From the NCBI GenBank assembly GCA_041910015.1, contig JAYRRR010000031.1, positions 1 through 64,000 on the forward strand: a stretch of DNA of 64,000 nt, read 5' to 3'. A program made the position numbers and the translations under genes. Under the pieces are notes generated by a model. It did no database searches and had not been told where the DNA came from. It saw nothing but the letters and a program-made list of their open reading frames with translations. The stretch comes from RPQJ01 sp041910015. Lineage in GTDB: Bacteria > Pseudomonadota > Gammaproteobacteria > Steroidobacterales > Steroidobacteraceae. This document shows, in pieces, positions 41,110-48,560 of the stretch (its first letter is position 1; each line of letters begins with the position of its first letter).

Positions 41110-42192
41110 TCAAAGGGCGGCGTACATGCGGCCGCGATTCAGGATGCCCTGCGGATCAAACACGCGTTTGACGCTGACGTGCAGCGCGAGCAACGGCGCG
41201 TCCAGCGGAGCGAACACCTCGTCGTCCGGTCCGGCGCCGCGGAACAGCGTCGCGTGACCGCCGACGCGGTGCGCGAGCGCATGGGCTGTCCCGGCGTCGA
41301 CCCCGATGAGCCAGCGCTGGGCACCGTGCCATTCGAAGGCCCAGCGGCCGACCCGATCGCACGGAGCCGGGTCCGAGTTGGCGGGGACGTGCAGACGCCA
41401 GAGAGGTGCCGCGGTGCCCGCGAAGAACGCCAGTCGATGTTCGCGCACGTCGCGCCAGAACGTGGTGGCCTCCTCAACGGGAAGCACCTCGCCGCCGGAC
41501 GTGACCGAGAGCGCGTCGAGCGAGGCGGTGGCGCCTTCGAGCCGCGCGTGAAGTTCGTCTGCGTGCCAGAAGCTGGCACTGACGGTGTGGCCACGGCGCG
41601 TCGCGTCGTGGAGCCATGCGAGCGCGCGGTCGGCATCGCAGGCGACACGCAGGGTCTGTGTGGCGGGCGGCAGGGGCAGCACCTTGAGCGAGACGTCGAG
41701 CAGGACGCCGAGCACACCGAGCGAGCCTGCGAGCAGGCGCGAGACGTCGTAGCCTGCGACGTTCTTCATGACCTCGCCGCCGAATTTCAGCACGCGCCCG
41801 TCCCCGGACAGCAGGGTTGCGCCGAGCACGTGATCGCGCACGGGTCCCCGGGCGACGCGCGCGGGCCCCGCGAGACCTGTGGCGATGGTGCCGCCTAGCG
41901 TCGCCGCCGAGCCGAACGCCGGCGGCTCGAACGGCAGATGCTGACCGCGCCCGTGCAGTGTGGCTTCGACGTCGGCGAGCCGCGTACCGGCTCGTGCCGT
42001 CAGGACGAGCTCCGCCGGGTCGTAGGTCAGGATGCCGGCATGCCCGGCGACATCGAGCGGCGTGCCGGCGACCTGCCGGCCGTAGAACCGCTTGGTGTCG
42101 CCGCCGACGATGCGCAGGGACTCCCGTCGCGCACAGGCTGCGCGCACCTGGTCGGTCAGCGCCCCGGTGAGGTCCTGTTCGACGACGGTCAT
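41110..42192 (-). CDS. glcE: glycolate oxidase FAD-binding subunit GlcE
   Basis: GlcE is the second, shorter FAD-binding subunit of glycolate oxidase. The 360-residue protein has the PCMH-type FAD fold with RIVGGDTKRFYGR near residue 27, FGSAATLGGTIATGLAG near 94 and MKNVAGYDVSRLLAGSLGVLG near 141, all conserved GlcE landmarks. I chose ATG 42192, 7 nt after the glcD stop codon; an in-frame ATG further up would lie inside glcD. It ends with FDPQGILNRGRMY, the typical C-terminus of the family. Confidence 0.93.
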   Translation of the reverse strand: MTVVEQDLTGALTDQVRAACARRESLRIVGGDTKRFYGRQVAGTPLDVAGHAGILTYDPAELVLTARAGTRLADVEATLHGRGQHLPFEPPAFGSAATLGGTIATGLAGPARVARGPVRDHVLGATLLSGDGRVLKFGGEVMKNVAGYDVSRLLAGSLGVLGVLLDVSLKVLPLPPATQTLRVACDADRALAWLHDATRRGHTVSASFWHADELHARLEGATASLDALSVTSGGEVLPVEEATTFWRDVREHRLAFFAGTAAPLWRLHVPANSDPAPCDRVGRWAFEWHGAQRWLIGVDAGTAHALAHRVGGHATLFRGAGPDDEVFAPLDAPLLALHVSVKRVFDPQGILNRGRMYAAL

Positions 42193-42199
42193 GGCGCGA

Positions 42200-43654
42200 T
42201 CAGAACCGTGGCAGTTGCGGGTAGGGCAGCTTGCCACCGTGAACGCGCATCGCGCCATACTCGGCGCAGCGGTGCAGCGTCGGCACGGCCTTGCCGGGAT
42301 TCAGCAGGCCGGCCGGGTCGAAGGCGCGCTTCAGTGCGTGAAACGTCTCCAGTTCGGCGGTCCCGAACTGCGAGCACATCGGCCCGAGCTTCTCGACGCC
42401 GACGCCGTGCTCGCCGGTCACGGTGCCGCCCGCGGCGACGCAGGCTTCCAGGATTTCGGCGCCGAACCGCTCCGCGCGATCCAGTTCGTCATCGCGACCG
42501 GCGTCGAACAGGATCAGCGGATGCAGGTTGCCATCGCCGGCATGGAACACGTTGGCGACTGCGAGACCGAACTCCCGGGACAGTTCGCCGATGTGCGCGA
42601 GCACCGCGGCGAGGTGGCGTCGTGGAATGGTGCCGTCCATGCAGTAGTAGTCCGGTGCGAGTCGGCCGACCGCGGGAAACGCCGATTTGCGCCCTGACCA
42701 CAGACGATGCCGCTCCTGCGCGTCGACGGCGAGACGCACGCTCGTCGCGCCGGCGTCCCGGATCGCGTCCCGCGCCCGCCGGACTTCGTCCGCGACGTCG
42801 GCATCGAGCCCGTCGACCTCGCAGAGCAGCAGCGCCTGTGCGTCCAGCGGGTACCCGCAGGTCGCGAACGCCTCCGCAGCCCGGATCGCCGGCGCATCCA
42901 TCATCTCGAGACCCGCGGGAAGCACGCCCGATGCGATCAGCCGTCCGACCGCATCGGCGCATCGGCCGACGTCGTCGAACGCCGCGAGCAGCAGCTCCAC
43001 GCGCCGCGGGACCGGCAGCAGACACACGGTCGCCTCGACGACGACGCCGAGCATGCCCTCGGATCCGATCACGGCGGCGAGCAGGTTCAGGCCCGGGGCA
43101 TCGCCGGCGCGCGAGCCGATCGTGAGCAGTCCGCCGTCCATGGTGACGAGCTGTACCTCGAGCACGTTGTGCACGGTGAGTCCGTACTTGAGGCAGTGCA
43201 CGCCGCCGGAGTTCTCGGCGACGTTGCCGCCGATCGAGCACGCGATCTGCGACGAGGGATCGGGCGCGTAGTAGAGGCCATGAGGCGCTGCGGCTTCGGA
43301 CACCGCGAGGTTGGTGACGCCGGGCTGCACGCGGGCGAGTGCGCGAGCCGGATCGATCTCGAGGATCCGGTCGAGGCGGGACAGCACGAGCAGCAGCCCG
43401 CCCGGCACCGGCAACGCGCCGCCGGAGAGTCCGGTGCCCGCGCCGCGCGCGACGACGGGCGTGCCGTGCGCGTGACAGATCCGCAGGACGGCGCGGACCT
43501 GCTCGATGCTCGTGGGCAGCGCGACGAGGTCCGGCACCTGCCGGTGGGCGGTGAGCGCGTCGCACTCGAAGGCGGTGCAGGCTTCGGGAGCAGTGAGCAG
43601 CCCGTCGCCGAGGACGGCCGTCAGCTCGACGAGCAGCCGTGCGTCAGCGGTCAC
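42200..43654 (-). CDS. glcD: glycolate oxidase FAD-linked subunit GlcD
   Basis: GlcD carries the main flavin and the active site for glycolate (2-hydroxy acid) oxidation. The 484-residue protein shows VVARGAGTGLSGGALP, CSIGGNVAENSGGVHCLKYG and NVFHAGDGNLHP followed by GEHGVGVEK near the C-terminus, where the histidines bind metal and substrate. GTG 43654 is preferred because GGAG sits 6 nt upstream; ATG 43675 would deepen the overlap with rpiA from 11 to 32 nt. The three subunits together remove glycolate made by phosphoglycolate phosphatase or taken up from outside, giving glyoxylate. Confidence 0.93.
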   Translation of the reverse strand: MTADARLLVELTAVLGDGLLTAPEACTAFECDALTAHRQVPDLVALPTSIEQVRAVLRICHAHGTPVVARGAGTGLSGGALPVPGGLLLVLSRLDRILEIDPARALARVQPGVTNLAVSEAAAPHGLYYAPDPSSQIACSIGGNVAENSGGVHCLKYGLTVHNVLEVQLVTMDGGLLTIGSRAGDAPGLNLLAAVIGSEGMLGVVVEATVCLLPVPRRVELLLAAFDDVGRCADAVGRLIASGVLPAGLEMMDAPAIRAAEAFATCGYPLDAQALLLCEVDGLDADVADEVRRARDAIRDAGATSVRLAVDAQERHRLWSGRKSAFPAVGRLAPDYYCMDGTIPRRHLAAVLAHIGELSREFGLAVANVFHAGDGNLHPLILFDAGRDDELDRAERFGAEILEACVAAGGTVTGEHGVGVEKLGPMCSQFGTAELETFHALKRAFDPAGLLNPGKAVPTLHRCAEYGAMRVHGGKLPYPQLPRF

Positions 43655-44312
43655 GCGGCTCCAGCGTCCGCACACCGGCGTCCGTGCCGACGATGAGCAC
43701 GTCGGCGCCGCGCCGGGCGAACAGCCCGACGGTCACCACGCCCGCGAGCTGGTTGATCTCGCGCTCCAGCGAGACCGGGTCGACGATGTCGAGCCCGCGG
43801 ACGTCGAGGATGTGGCCGCCGTTGTCGGTGACGGTGCCTTCGCGCCAGACCGGTTCGCCACCGAGTCGCCGCAGCTCGCGCGCGACGTGGTTGCGCGCCA
43901 TCGGGATCACCTCGACGGGCAGCGGGAACCGGCCGAGCCGCTCGACGAGCTTGGCCTCGTCGACGATGCAGACGAAGCGGCGGGCCACGGCCGCCACGAT
44001 CTTCTCGCGGGTGAGCGCCGCGCCGCCGCCCTTGATCAGGTGCAGGTCGCGCGTCGCCTCGTCGGCGCCGTCGACGTAGAGGTCGAGGCCTTCAACGGAG
44101 TTGAGGTCGAGCACCGGGATGCCGCAGGCCTCGAGCCGGCGGGTGCTCGCGACGGAACTCGAGACCGCGCCGGCGATGCCCCGCGGCATGGCTGCGAGCG
44201 CGTCGATGAAGAAATTGACCGTGGAACCCGTGCCGACACCGACGACGGTGCCCGGTGTGACGTGCCCGATCGCTGCGGTGGCGGCGCGGCGTTTCTGCTC
44301 GTCCTGGCTCAT
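43644..44312 (-). CDS. rpiA: ribose-5-phosphate isomerase A
   Basis: RpiA interconverts ribose 5-phosphate and ribulose 5-phosphate in the non-oxidative pentose phosphate pathway. The 222-residue protein has VGVGTGSTVNFFI near residue 25, the catalytic DGADEA and KGGGAALTREK motifs near 80-100, and the C-terminal VTVGLFARRGADVLIVGT. AGGGAAAG precedes ATG 44312. It is upstream of glcD, which overlaps its end by 11 nt; pairing with glycolate oxidase is not a metabolic necessity but may serve carbon salvage. The order rpiA-ygfA-zapA is shared with xanthomonad-type genomes. Confidence 0.95.
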   Translation of the reverse strand: MSQDEQKRRAATAAIGHVTPGTVVGVGTGSTVNFFIDALAAMPRGIAGAVSSSVASTRRLEACGIPVLDLNSVEGLDLYVDGADEATRDLHLIKGGGAALTREKIVAAVARRFVCIVDEAKLVERLGRFPLPVEVIPMARNHVARELRRLGGEPVWREGTVTDNGGHILDVRGLDIVDPVSLEREINQLAGVVTVGLFARRGADVLIVGTDAGVRTLEPRDR

Positions 44313-44338
44313 CGATGCTTTCCCTGGCCCTGAAACAA

Positions 44339-44362
44339 CTGTGCCCGCTTGCGCGGGCACAG
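44339..44362 (-). terminator. hairpin between the lysine-rich gene and rpiA
   Basis: A perfect 10-bp stem CTGTGCCCGC/GCGGGCACAG with a 4-nt loop is followed on the minus strand by TTGTTTC. It likely terminates or attenuates transcription coming from the lysine-rich gene. A second, looser stem (GGCGGCGA/TCGCCGCC, 44379-44411) precedes it. Confidence 0.6.
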
Positions 44363-44426
44363 TCGTCGTTTCGGAATCGGCGGCGACCTTCGTCTTGCGA
44401 GGATCGCCGCCTCTTCGTCAGCGACC

Positions 44427-44495
44427 TTACTTCTTCTTCGCCGCCTTCTTCTTGGTGGCCTTCTTCTTGGTCGCCTTCTTTGCCTTAGCTGCCAT
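44427..44495 (-). CDS. 22-residue lysine-rich peptide, histone H1-like
   Basis: A tiny minus-strand gene with GGAGA 7 nt before its ATG encodes 22 residues, 12 of them Lys, with repeats of A-T-K-K-K (MAAKAKKATKKK and so on). It has its own probable terminator. Such AAKK repeats resemble the C-terminal arms of bacterial histone-H1-like proteins (AlgP, Hc1), which neutralise DNA or RNA charge. The clean start signal and absence of a longer frame argue for a real small protein; a chance reading of a low-complexity tract cannot be excluded. Confidence 0.6.
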   Translation of the reverse strand: MAAKAKKATKKKATKKKAAKKK

Positions 44496-44641
44496 GATCA
44501 AATCTCCATGTCGGGTTAGTCCCGGGCGCAGTATTTACAGAATTCAATTTTGAATTGCAATACCAGCGTCACGTTTTTTTTGACGAGGCGTCTCGGTGCG
44601 ACACTCCGTTCACGACGCCGACGACCTCGCGCGCGCGTCGA

Positions 44642-45109
44642 TCACGGTCGCAAGGAGAGGATGAAGCGCCACTCGGCGGACGTGACCGGCGTCACCGAAA
44701 GACGATTGCCGCGCTCGAGCACGATCATGTCGCGCAACGTGCTGCTCGCGTGCTTGCGCAGCTCAGGCAGCGTAATTACAGGCACTATTCGTCGCACGAG
44801 CCGAACGTCGACGCAGTACCAGCGCGGTGTCGCTCGCGTGCTGCCCGTGTCGTGATACTCGCTCGCCGGATCGAACTGCGTCGGATCGGGATACGCGGCG
44901 CGCACGACCTCGACGATGCCCGCGATGCCCGGGACGTCACAACTCGAGTGGTAGAAGAACGCGAGGTCGCCGCGACCGAAATCGTCCCTGAGGAGGTTGC
45001 GCGCCCGGTAGTTGCGCACGCCTTCCCACGCCGTCGTGCGCCTGGGCGCGCGCGCGAGGTCGTCGATGCCGAAGACGTCGGGTTCGGATTTCATCAGCCA
45101 GTGGCGCAT
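44642..45109 (-). CDS. EVE-domain protein
   Basis: A 155-residue EVE (PUA-like) domain protein: MRHWLMKSEPDVFGIDDL at the N-terminus, WEGVRNYRARNLLRDDFGRGDLAFFYHSS near residue 27 and the aromatic cage residues around HDTGSTRATPRWYCVDV. EVE domains bind modified bases in nucleic acids; in bacteria they are linked to translation, tRNA or modified-DNA restriction. Start ATG 45109 has GAGG upstream and overlaps ygfA by 16 nt; ATG 45094 is an alternative. The gene follows ygfA in many gammaproteobacteria and is probably a housekeeping member here. Confidence 0.9.
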   Translation of the reverse strand: MRHWLMKSEPDVFGIDDLARAPRRTTAWEGVRNYRARNLLRDDFGRGDLAFFYHSSCDVPGIAGIVEVVRAAYPDPTQFDPASEYHDTGSTRATPRWYCVDVRLVRRIVPVITLPELRKHASSTLRDMIVLERGNRLSVTPVTSAEWRFILSLRP

Positions 45110-45762
45110 CGGTCGGTGCCTCGGGTCGAGCGGGGTGGGCGGCGCAGCAGACCGTGTTCGGTGACCACCAGGTCGAGCGCGACGTCCCACGGTGCCGGTT
45201 CGAGGCGATCGACCTGCTGGATCGCGTAGGCGACGCCGATTACCCGCGGGCGACGGAATGGCTGCCCGTGCTCGCGTCGCCGCCGCAGCGCGCGGTCGTA
45301 GAACCCCGCTCCCATGCCGAGGCGATGACACTGCGCGTCGAAGCCGACGAGGGGCACGAGAATCGTGTCGAGCTGCAGCGTGCTCACGCGCAGGGCGATC
45401 GGGACGGCGGGCTCGGCGATGCCGAACGCGTTCGGCTCGAGCCGTGCGTCACGGTCGCAGGGAACGAACGCCATCTCGCCCCGGCGCACGCTCAGGATGC
45501 GCGGGACGTAGAGCCGCACGCCGAGGCGCCATGCCGCGTCGAAGCAGGGGCGCAGGTCGACTTCGTCCGGCATGCCGAGGAATGCCGCGACGCGGCGCCC
45601 GGGACGCCAGACCTGCAGGCGCCAGAGTTCGCGGCGGATCGCGAGGTCGAAAGAGCGGCGCGGTTCGTCAGGAATGCCGCGACGCAGCGCCCGCAGGCGC
45701 CGGCGTGTTTCGACCGCCGTTGTGAAGTGAAGAGGGAAGGCGCCACCCGCCTGTGCCGTCAC
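45094..45762 (-). CDS. ygfA: 5-formyltetrahydrofolate cyclo-ligase
   Basis: This enzyme uses ATP to turn 5-formyl-THF into 5,10-methenyl-THF, salvaging folate stores. The protein shows RRELWRLQVWRPGRRVAAFLGMPDEVDL, then DTILVPLVGFDAQCHRLGMGAGFYDRAL, the Mg-ATP loop GxGxGFYDR of the family, and a C-terminal CALDLVVTE-like strand. The start is uncertain: no ATG lies near the first homologous residue, and GTG 45762 falls within the 3' arm of 6S RNA, overlapping it by 24 nt. Downstream positioning after 6S RNA matches ssrS-ygfA in E. coli, where the RNA is processed from the ygfA transcript. Confidence 0.85.
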   Translation of the reverse strand: MTAQAGGAFPLHFTTAVETRRRLRALRRGIPDEPRRSFDLAIRRELWRLQVWRPGRRVAAFLGMPDEVDLRPCFDAAWRLGVRLYVPRILSVRRGEMAFVPCDRDARLEPNAFGIAEPAVPIALRVSTLQLDTILVPLVGFDAQCHRLGMGAGFYDRALRRRREHGQPFRRPRVIGVAYAIQQVDRLEPAPWDVALDLVVTEHGLLRRPPRSTRGTDRCATG

Positions 45763-45928
45763 GCACCATTGCTCTCGACACAGAGCAATATTCGGGGAAG
45801 GCCGCGGCACTTAAGGCTTTCCGCTCGAGGCGGACTTGCACAATGCTGCCGGCTGGCCCGGCTCCCCAGGGTATTTAACATACGGTCGAGAGGTAACCCG
45901 ATCCGTGTCGAACACCGCAGGTGGCGCC
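45739..45928 (-). ncRNA. ssrS: 6S RNA (RNA polymerase regulator)
   Basis: 6S RNA mimics an open promoter and holds sigma70-RNA polymerase in stationary phase. The 190-nt span on the minus strand is closed by a 12-bp stem (5' GGCGCCACCTGC with 3' GCGGGTGGCGCC), has the bubble-flanking GGGGAGCCG, the conserved block GTCCGC...GCGGAAAGCCTTAAG and a terminal hairpin ATTGCTCT GTGTCG AGAGCAAT on the 3' side. Location between zapA and ygfA is the classical one. Length and the AAGCCTTAAG block fit pseudomonad 6S RNA. End points are set by the stem and could shift by several nt. Confidence 0.9.
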
Positions 45929-45963
45929 AATTCGTCGTCGAGGGTTCGGACTGCGGCGAACCC

Positions 45964-46281
45964 TCAGAGTTCAAGTTGCTGGCCCTTCGCGAGCGCGGTC
46001 TCCATGCGCTCGCGAAGCGAGCGCAGCCGGGCGCCGACGTCGCCCTCGACGACCGTGCCCTGCTTGCGCTGCTTGATCAGCTCGTTCGCTATGTTCAGCG
46101 CGGCGATCACGGCGATGCGGTCCAGCCCGACCACCTTGCCGGTGTCCCGGATCTCGCGCATCTTGCCGTCGAGGTACTCGGCCGAGTCCAGCAGGTCGGA
46201 GCGCTCCTCGGCGGGGCACGCCACCTGGTACTCGCGGTCCAGCAGCCGCACGCTCACGCGCGAGATGCGTTCCTCGCTCAT
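45964..46281 (-). CDS. zapA: cell-division protein ZapA
   Basis: ZapA binds FtsZ protofilaments and cross-links them in the Z ring. The 105-residue protein has the small globular head (SRVSVRLLDREYQVACPAEERSDLLDSAEYLDGKM) followed by a helix with the family motif DRIAVIAALNIANELI and a coiled coil to the C-terminus. Its start codon overlaps the stop of the zapB-like gene by 1 nt (TGATG), and 6S RNA follows 35 nt later. This order is the standard gammaproteobacterial one. Confidence 0.95.
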   Translation of the reverse strand: MSEERISRVSVRLLDREYQVACPAEERSDLLDSAEYLDGKMREIRDTGKVVGLDRIAVIAALNIANELIKQRKQGTVVEGDVGARLRSLRERMETALAKGQQLEL

Positions 46282-46511
46282 CAGCCCTGCTCCATCGCCT
46301 TCAGCCGCCCGATCATCGCTTCCACGCGTGCGCGCACCTGCTCGTTTTTCTGGAGGAGGTTGGCGCGCTCACTGATCAGGCTGTCCTGACGCTGACGCAG
46401 GGCGCGGTTCTCTTCCTTGAGCTGGGTGACGGTGGTCACCAGTTCCGCGAGTCGCCGTTCGATGCGACGCAGTTCGACGTCGACGGCGGATCGGGCTGCG
46501 GGCTCATTCAT
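46281..46511 (-). CDS. ZapB-like coiled-coil protein (TIGR02449 type)
   Basis: A 76-residue protein that is almost entirely coiled coil (VDVELRRIERRLAELVTTVTQLKEENRALRQRQ and onwards), as in the small TIGR02449 family found just before zapA in xanthomonads and pseudomonads. It probably assists ZapA/FtsZ organisation as ZapB does in E. coli. ATG 46511 is preferred to one at 46550, because the promoter at 46522-46550 would lie inside the longer frame. Predicted transcription starts only 3-4 nt before this ATG, so the mRNA appears nearly leaderless. Confidence 0.8.
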   Translation of the reverse strand: MNEPAARSAVDVELRRIERRLAELVTTVTQLKEENRALRQRQDSLISERANLLQKNEQVRARVEAMIGRLKAMEQG

Positions 46512-46521
46512 AATGCGAGGC

Positions 46522-46550
46522 ACTATAGAGCCCGACCCTCGGGTAATCAA
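46522..46550 (-). promoter_or_regulatory. sigma70 promoter of the zapB-like/zapA/ssrS operon
   Basis: On the minus strand TTGATT (46550-46545) and TATAGT (46527-46522) are separated by exactly 17 nt, close to the TTGACA-17-TATAAT consensus. Transcription would begin near 46515, a few bases before the ATG at 46511. It should drive the whole zapB-zapA-6S RNA-ygfA transcript. Confidence 0.75.
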
Positions 46551-46606
46551 TTTGAACGAATCCCGATCCGGGGCCGGGGCGGGGGTGCGGTGGTACGATA
46601 GCCGCG

Positions 46607-47176
46607 ATGTCCGTCACGATCGGTTACGACGAGGTCGCGCAGGCGCTGACGGCGGGCGGGTCCACCGTGTCGGCGGCGGAGGCGCACGGCTGCCTCGTCG
46701 GGGCGTTGTGCGCGCGGCGCGTCTATCTGCCGGCCGAATGGCTTGAGGAGCTGGTGCCAGAGGCACCGGAGGGTGCGGCCCGCTCGAGCGCCGGCCATGG
46801 CCCGCTGCGCGAGCTGTTCGAGCAGAGCCGCGCCGTGCTCGACGGCCGCGACATGGAATTCCAGCCGCTGTTGCCGCGGGACGACGCGGGTCTTGCCGAG
46901 CGCGTCGAGGCGCTCGGCGCCTGGGCCCAGGGGTTCCTGTATGGATTCGGCGCGGCCGGTCCGTATGCGCGCGGCGCGCTGCCGGTCGACGTGGCCGAGG
47001 TGCTCGCGGATCTCGCGGAGATCTCCAGGGCCGGCAACGTCGGTGCGGAGAGTGCGGAAGTCGAGGAATCGGCGCTCGCGGAACTGGTCGAATACGCGCG
47101 CGTCGGCGTCCAGCTCATCTACGACGAACTGGCCGAGCTGCGCGCCGCGCAGACGACGTCGACCGCCCGCCACTGA
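46607..47176 (+). CDS. ygfB: UPF0149 family protein YgfB
   Basis: A 189-residue YgfB/YecA-type all-helical protein: AAEAHGCLVGALCAR near residue 24, LGAWAQGFLYGFG near 103 and a C-terminal ELVEYARVGVQLIYDEL helix, the family's hallmarks. YgfB of Pseudomonas aeruginosa represses the alternative ampDh3 pathway by antagonising AlpA; elsewhere the role is unknown. The gene is divergent from the zapB-like gene and is followed by pepP after 45 nt, the normal ygfB-pepP-ubiH order. A TACGAT box 5 nt upstream of the ATG could be its -10 element, giving a very short leader. Confidence 0.93.
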   Translation: MSVTIGYDEVAQALTAGGSTVSAAEAHGCLVGALCARRVYLPAEWLEELVPEAPEGAARSSAGHGPLRELFEQSRAVLDGRDMEFQPLLPRDDAGLAERVEALGAWAQGFLYGFGAAGPYARGALPVDVAEVLADLAEISRAGNVGAESAEVEESALAELVEYARVGVQLIYDELAELRAAQTTSTARH

Positions 47177-47221
47177 GTTTCCCTGCCGACCGACCCCTGC
47201 TGACGGAGCAGACTGATCCAC

Positions 47222-48547
47222 ATGACCCTGCGCAAAGACGAGTACGCGCGCCGCCGCCGCCAGCTCATGAAGATCATGGGCAAGGGCGCCATCGCCATCC
47301 TGCCGGGCGCACCCGAGCGCCAGCGCAACGGCGACGTCCACTACCATTACCGGCCCGACAGCGACTTCCACTACCTGACGGGGTTCAACGAACCGGAATC
47401 CGTCGCCGTGCTGATCCCCGGCCGCGAGCAGGCCGAATACATCCTGTTCGTCCGCGACCGTGATCCGGCGCGCGAGACCTGGGACGGCCGGCGTGCCGGG
47501 CCCGACGGCGCCGTGCGCGACTACGGGGCCGACGACGCCTTTCCGATCGGCGATATCGACGACATCCTGCCCGGCCTGCTCGAGCGCTGCGACCGCGTCT
47601 ACTACTCGATGGGCTCGCAGCCGGAATTCGACCAGCGGGTGATCGGCTGGGTGAACGGTCTCAAGGGCCAGGCGAAGAACGGCATCCACAGCCCGCAGGA
47701 GTTCGTTGCGCTCGACCATCAGTTGCACGACATGCGCCTGTACAAGAGCCGCGCCGAGGCCGCGGTCATGCGTCGCTCGGCGCAGATCGCGGTGGCCGCG
47801 CACCTGCGGGCCATGCGGGCGACACGCCCCGGCGTGACGGAGTACGAGGTCATGGCGGAACTGCTGCACGAGTTCCACCGCAACCAGGCCGACATCTCCT
47901 ACCATCCGATCGTGGGCGGCGGCGCCAACGGCTGCATCCTGCACTATCACGAGAATGCCGACGTCCTGAAGGATGGCGACCTGCTGCTGATCGACGCCGG
48001 TTGCGAGTACGGCATGTACGCGTCGGACATCACGCGGACCTTTCCCGTGAGCGGGCAGTTCACGCGCGAGCAGAAAGCGATCTACGAGATCGTGCTCGAT
48101 GCGCAGGAGGCAGCGTTCGCGGCGATCCGGCCGGGCAACCACTGGAACGAGCCGCACGATGCGGCCGTGCGTGCCATCACGCAGGGGCTCGTCAAGGTCG
48201 GCCTGCTGCGCGGTCGCGTTGCGACGCTGATCAGGCAGGAGGCCTACCGCAAGTTCTACATGCATCGGACCGGCCACTGGCTCGGCATGGACGTGCACGA
48301 CGTCGGTGAGTACAAGGTCGGCACCGAGTGGCGCGTGCTGGAACCCGGCATGGTCATGACGGTCGAGCCCGGCATCTACATTCCTGCCGGAACCAAGGGT
48401 GTGCCGAAGCGCTGGTGGAACATCGGCGTGCGCATCGAGGACGACGTGCTCGTGACGCCGGCCGGCCACGAGCTGCTGACGGCCGGATTGCCGCGCACAC
48501 CGGCGGAGATCGAGCGCACCATGACGTCCCGTACGCTCGTCGCCTGA
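47222..48547 (+). CDS. pepP: Xaa-Pro aminopeptidase P
   Basis: PepP removes N-terminal residues preceding proline. The 441-residue protein has the N-terminal creatinase-like domain (AIAILPGAPERQRNGDVHYHYRPDSDFHYLTGF near 20-55) and the pita-bread catalytic domain with the five metal ligands D258, D269, H352, E382 and E406, nearly the same spacing as E. coli PepP (260, 271, 354, 383, 406). It binds two Mn ions. It lies between ygfB and ubiH, 14 nt from the latter, and is a conserved but functionally unrelated member of this cluster. Confidence 0.96.
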   Translation: MTLRKDEYARRRRQLMKIMGKGAIAILPGAPERQRNGDVHYHYRPDSDFHYLTGFNEPESVAVLIPGREQAEYILFVRDRDPARETWDGRRAGPDGAVRDYGADDAFPIGDIDDILPGLLERCDRVYYSMGSQPEFDQRVIGWVNGLKGQAKNGIHSPQEFVALDHQLHDMRLYKSRAEAAVMRRSAQIAVAAHLRAMRATRPGVTEYEVMAELLHEFHRNQADISYHPIVGGGANGCILHYHENADVLKDGDLLLIDAGCEYGMYASDITRTFPVSGQFTREQKAIYEIVLDAQEAAFAAIRPGNHWNEPHDAAVRAITQGLVKVGLLRGRVATLIRQEAYRKFYMHRTGHWLGMDVHDVGEYKVGTEWRVLEPGMVMTVEPGIYIPAGTKGVPKRWWNIGVRIEDDVLVTPAGHELLTAGLPRTPAEIERTMTSRTLVA

Positions 48548-48560
48548 AGGAGGCGATTCC

